DNA from: Candidatus Dojkabacteria bacterium
GTDB lineage: Bacteria > Patescibacteriota > Dojkabacteria > SC72 > JAHDCA01
Direction: 5' to 3'
Assembly (NCBI GenBank): GCA_020630115.1
Contig: JAHDCA010000064.1
Coordinates: forward strand, 1 to 5,569
DNA: 5,569 bases
Shown here: piece after piece, positions 5,523 through 5,569 of the stretch
Numbering within the stretch: the first letter of the stretch is position 1
How the letters are laid out: every line of letters starts with the position of its first letter
The notes under the pieces: model-generated
Told to the model about the DNA's origin: nothing
Databases searched by the model: none
What the model saw: the letters and a program-made list of their open reading frames with translations, nothing else
Position numbers and translations under genes: made by a program

Positions 5523-5569
5523 ATGAACATAAGTAAAATAAAAGAACAGCTAACTAACAGGATTGGAAT
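5523..5569 (+). CDS. N-terminal start of an unidentified gene (cut by window edge)
   Basis: An ATG at 5523 opens a frame that stays open for the 15 full codons available, reading M-N-I-S-K-I-K-E-Q-L-T-N-R-I-G. This is a soluble, amphipathic, probably helical start. It is the only plus-strand gene candidate in the window and is divergent from the winged-helix–Nudix gene. No Shine-Dalgarno site precedes it, but a -10-like TAAAAT does. The fragment is too short to name a family. Confidence 0.4.
   Translation, partial: MNISKIKEQLTNRIG

Overview
The window looks like a compact, AT-rich bacterial chromosome segment, most likely from a Candidate Phyla Radiation (Patescibacteria) genome. This placement is inferred from protein style, not from a marker gene. 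The reasons are small genes packed with 29-32 base overlaps, a winged-helix–Nudix fusion of a type I associate with those lineages, a shortened signal peptidase II, and membrane proteins with long Lys/Ser-rich tails. The standard bacterial code fits: TAA, TAG and TGA all end genes and no internal TGA needs reading through.

Layout, from high to low coordinates because nearly everything is on the minus strand. At the right edge a plus-strand gene starts (5523) and runs out of the window. It is divergent from a winged-helix–Nudix gene (5415-4672), and a GC-rich composite palindrome (about 5450-5512) lies between them. Next comes a tRNA-Leu(CAA) gene (4568-4484) with its own likely promoter. After a leader of about 200 bases there is a run of co-directional genes: a two-helix membrane protein with a double zinc ribbon (4268-3405), a seven-helix membrane protein faintly resembling Lgt (3348-2476), a short lspA (2470-2153), an S4-containing RluA-family pseudouridine synthase (2184-1300), a membrane-anchored LytR_C protein (1328-138), and the start of another membrane protein (72-1).

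The core of this run is recognisable: lspA followed directly by an RluA-family synthase is a classic bacterial gene pair (lspA-ylyB in Bacillus subtilis). The Lgt-like gene directly upstream of lspA, with only 5 bases between them, suggests a lipoprotein-processing module. However, neither membrane protein is standard: LspA lacks its first transmembrane helix, and the Lgt-like protein lacks the catalytic motifs of Lgt. The LytR_C protein points to the cell envelope. Overall the cluster seems to deal with envelope and lipoprotein biogenesis, with rRNA modification riding along. No mobile element, CRISPR array or phage gene is visible.

Regulation: three genes have a -10-like hexamer (TATAAT, TATAAT, TAAAAT) only 6-10 bases before the ATG and no Shine-Dalgarno sequence, the pattern expected of leaderless mRNAs. 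The two genes whose ATG is preceded by transcribed sequence at suitable spacing (lspA and the zinc-ribbon gene) do have Shine-Dalgarno-like sites.
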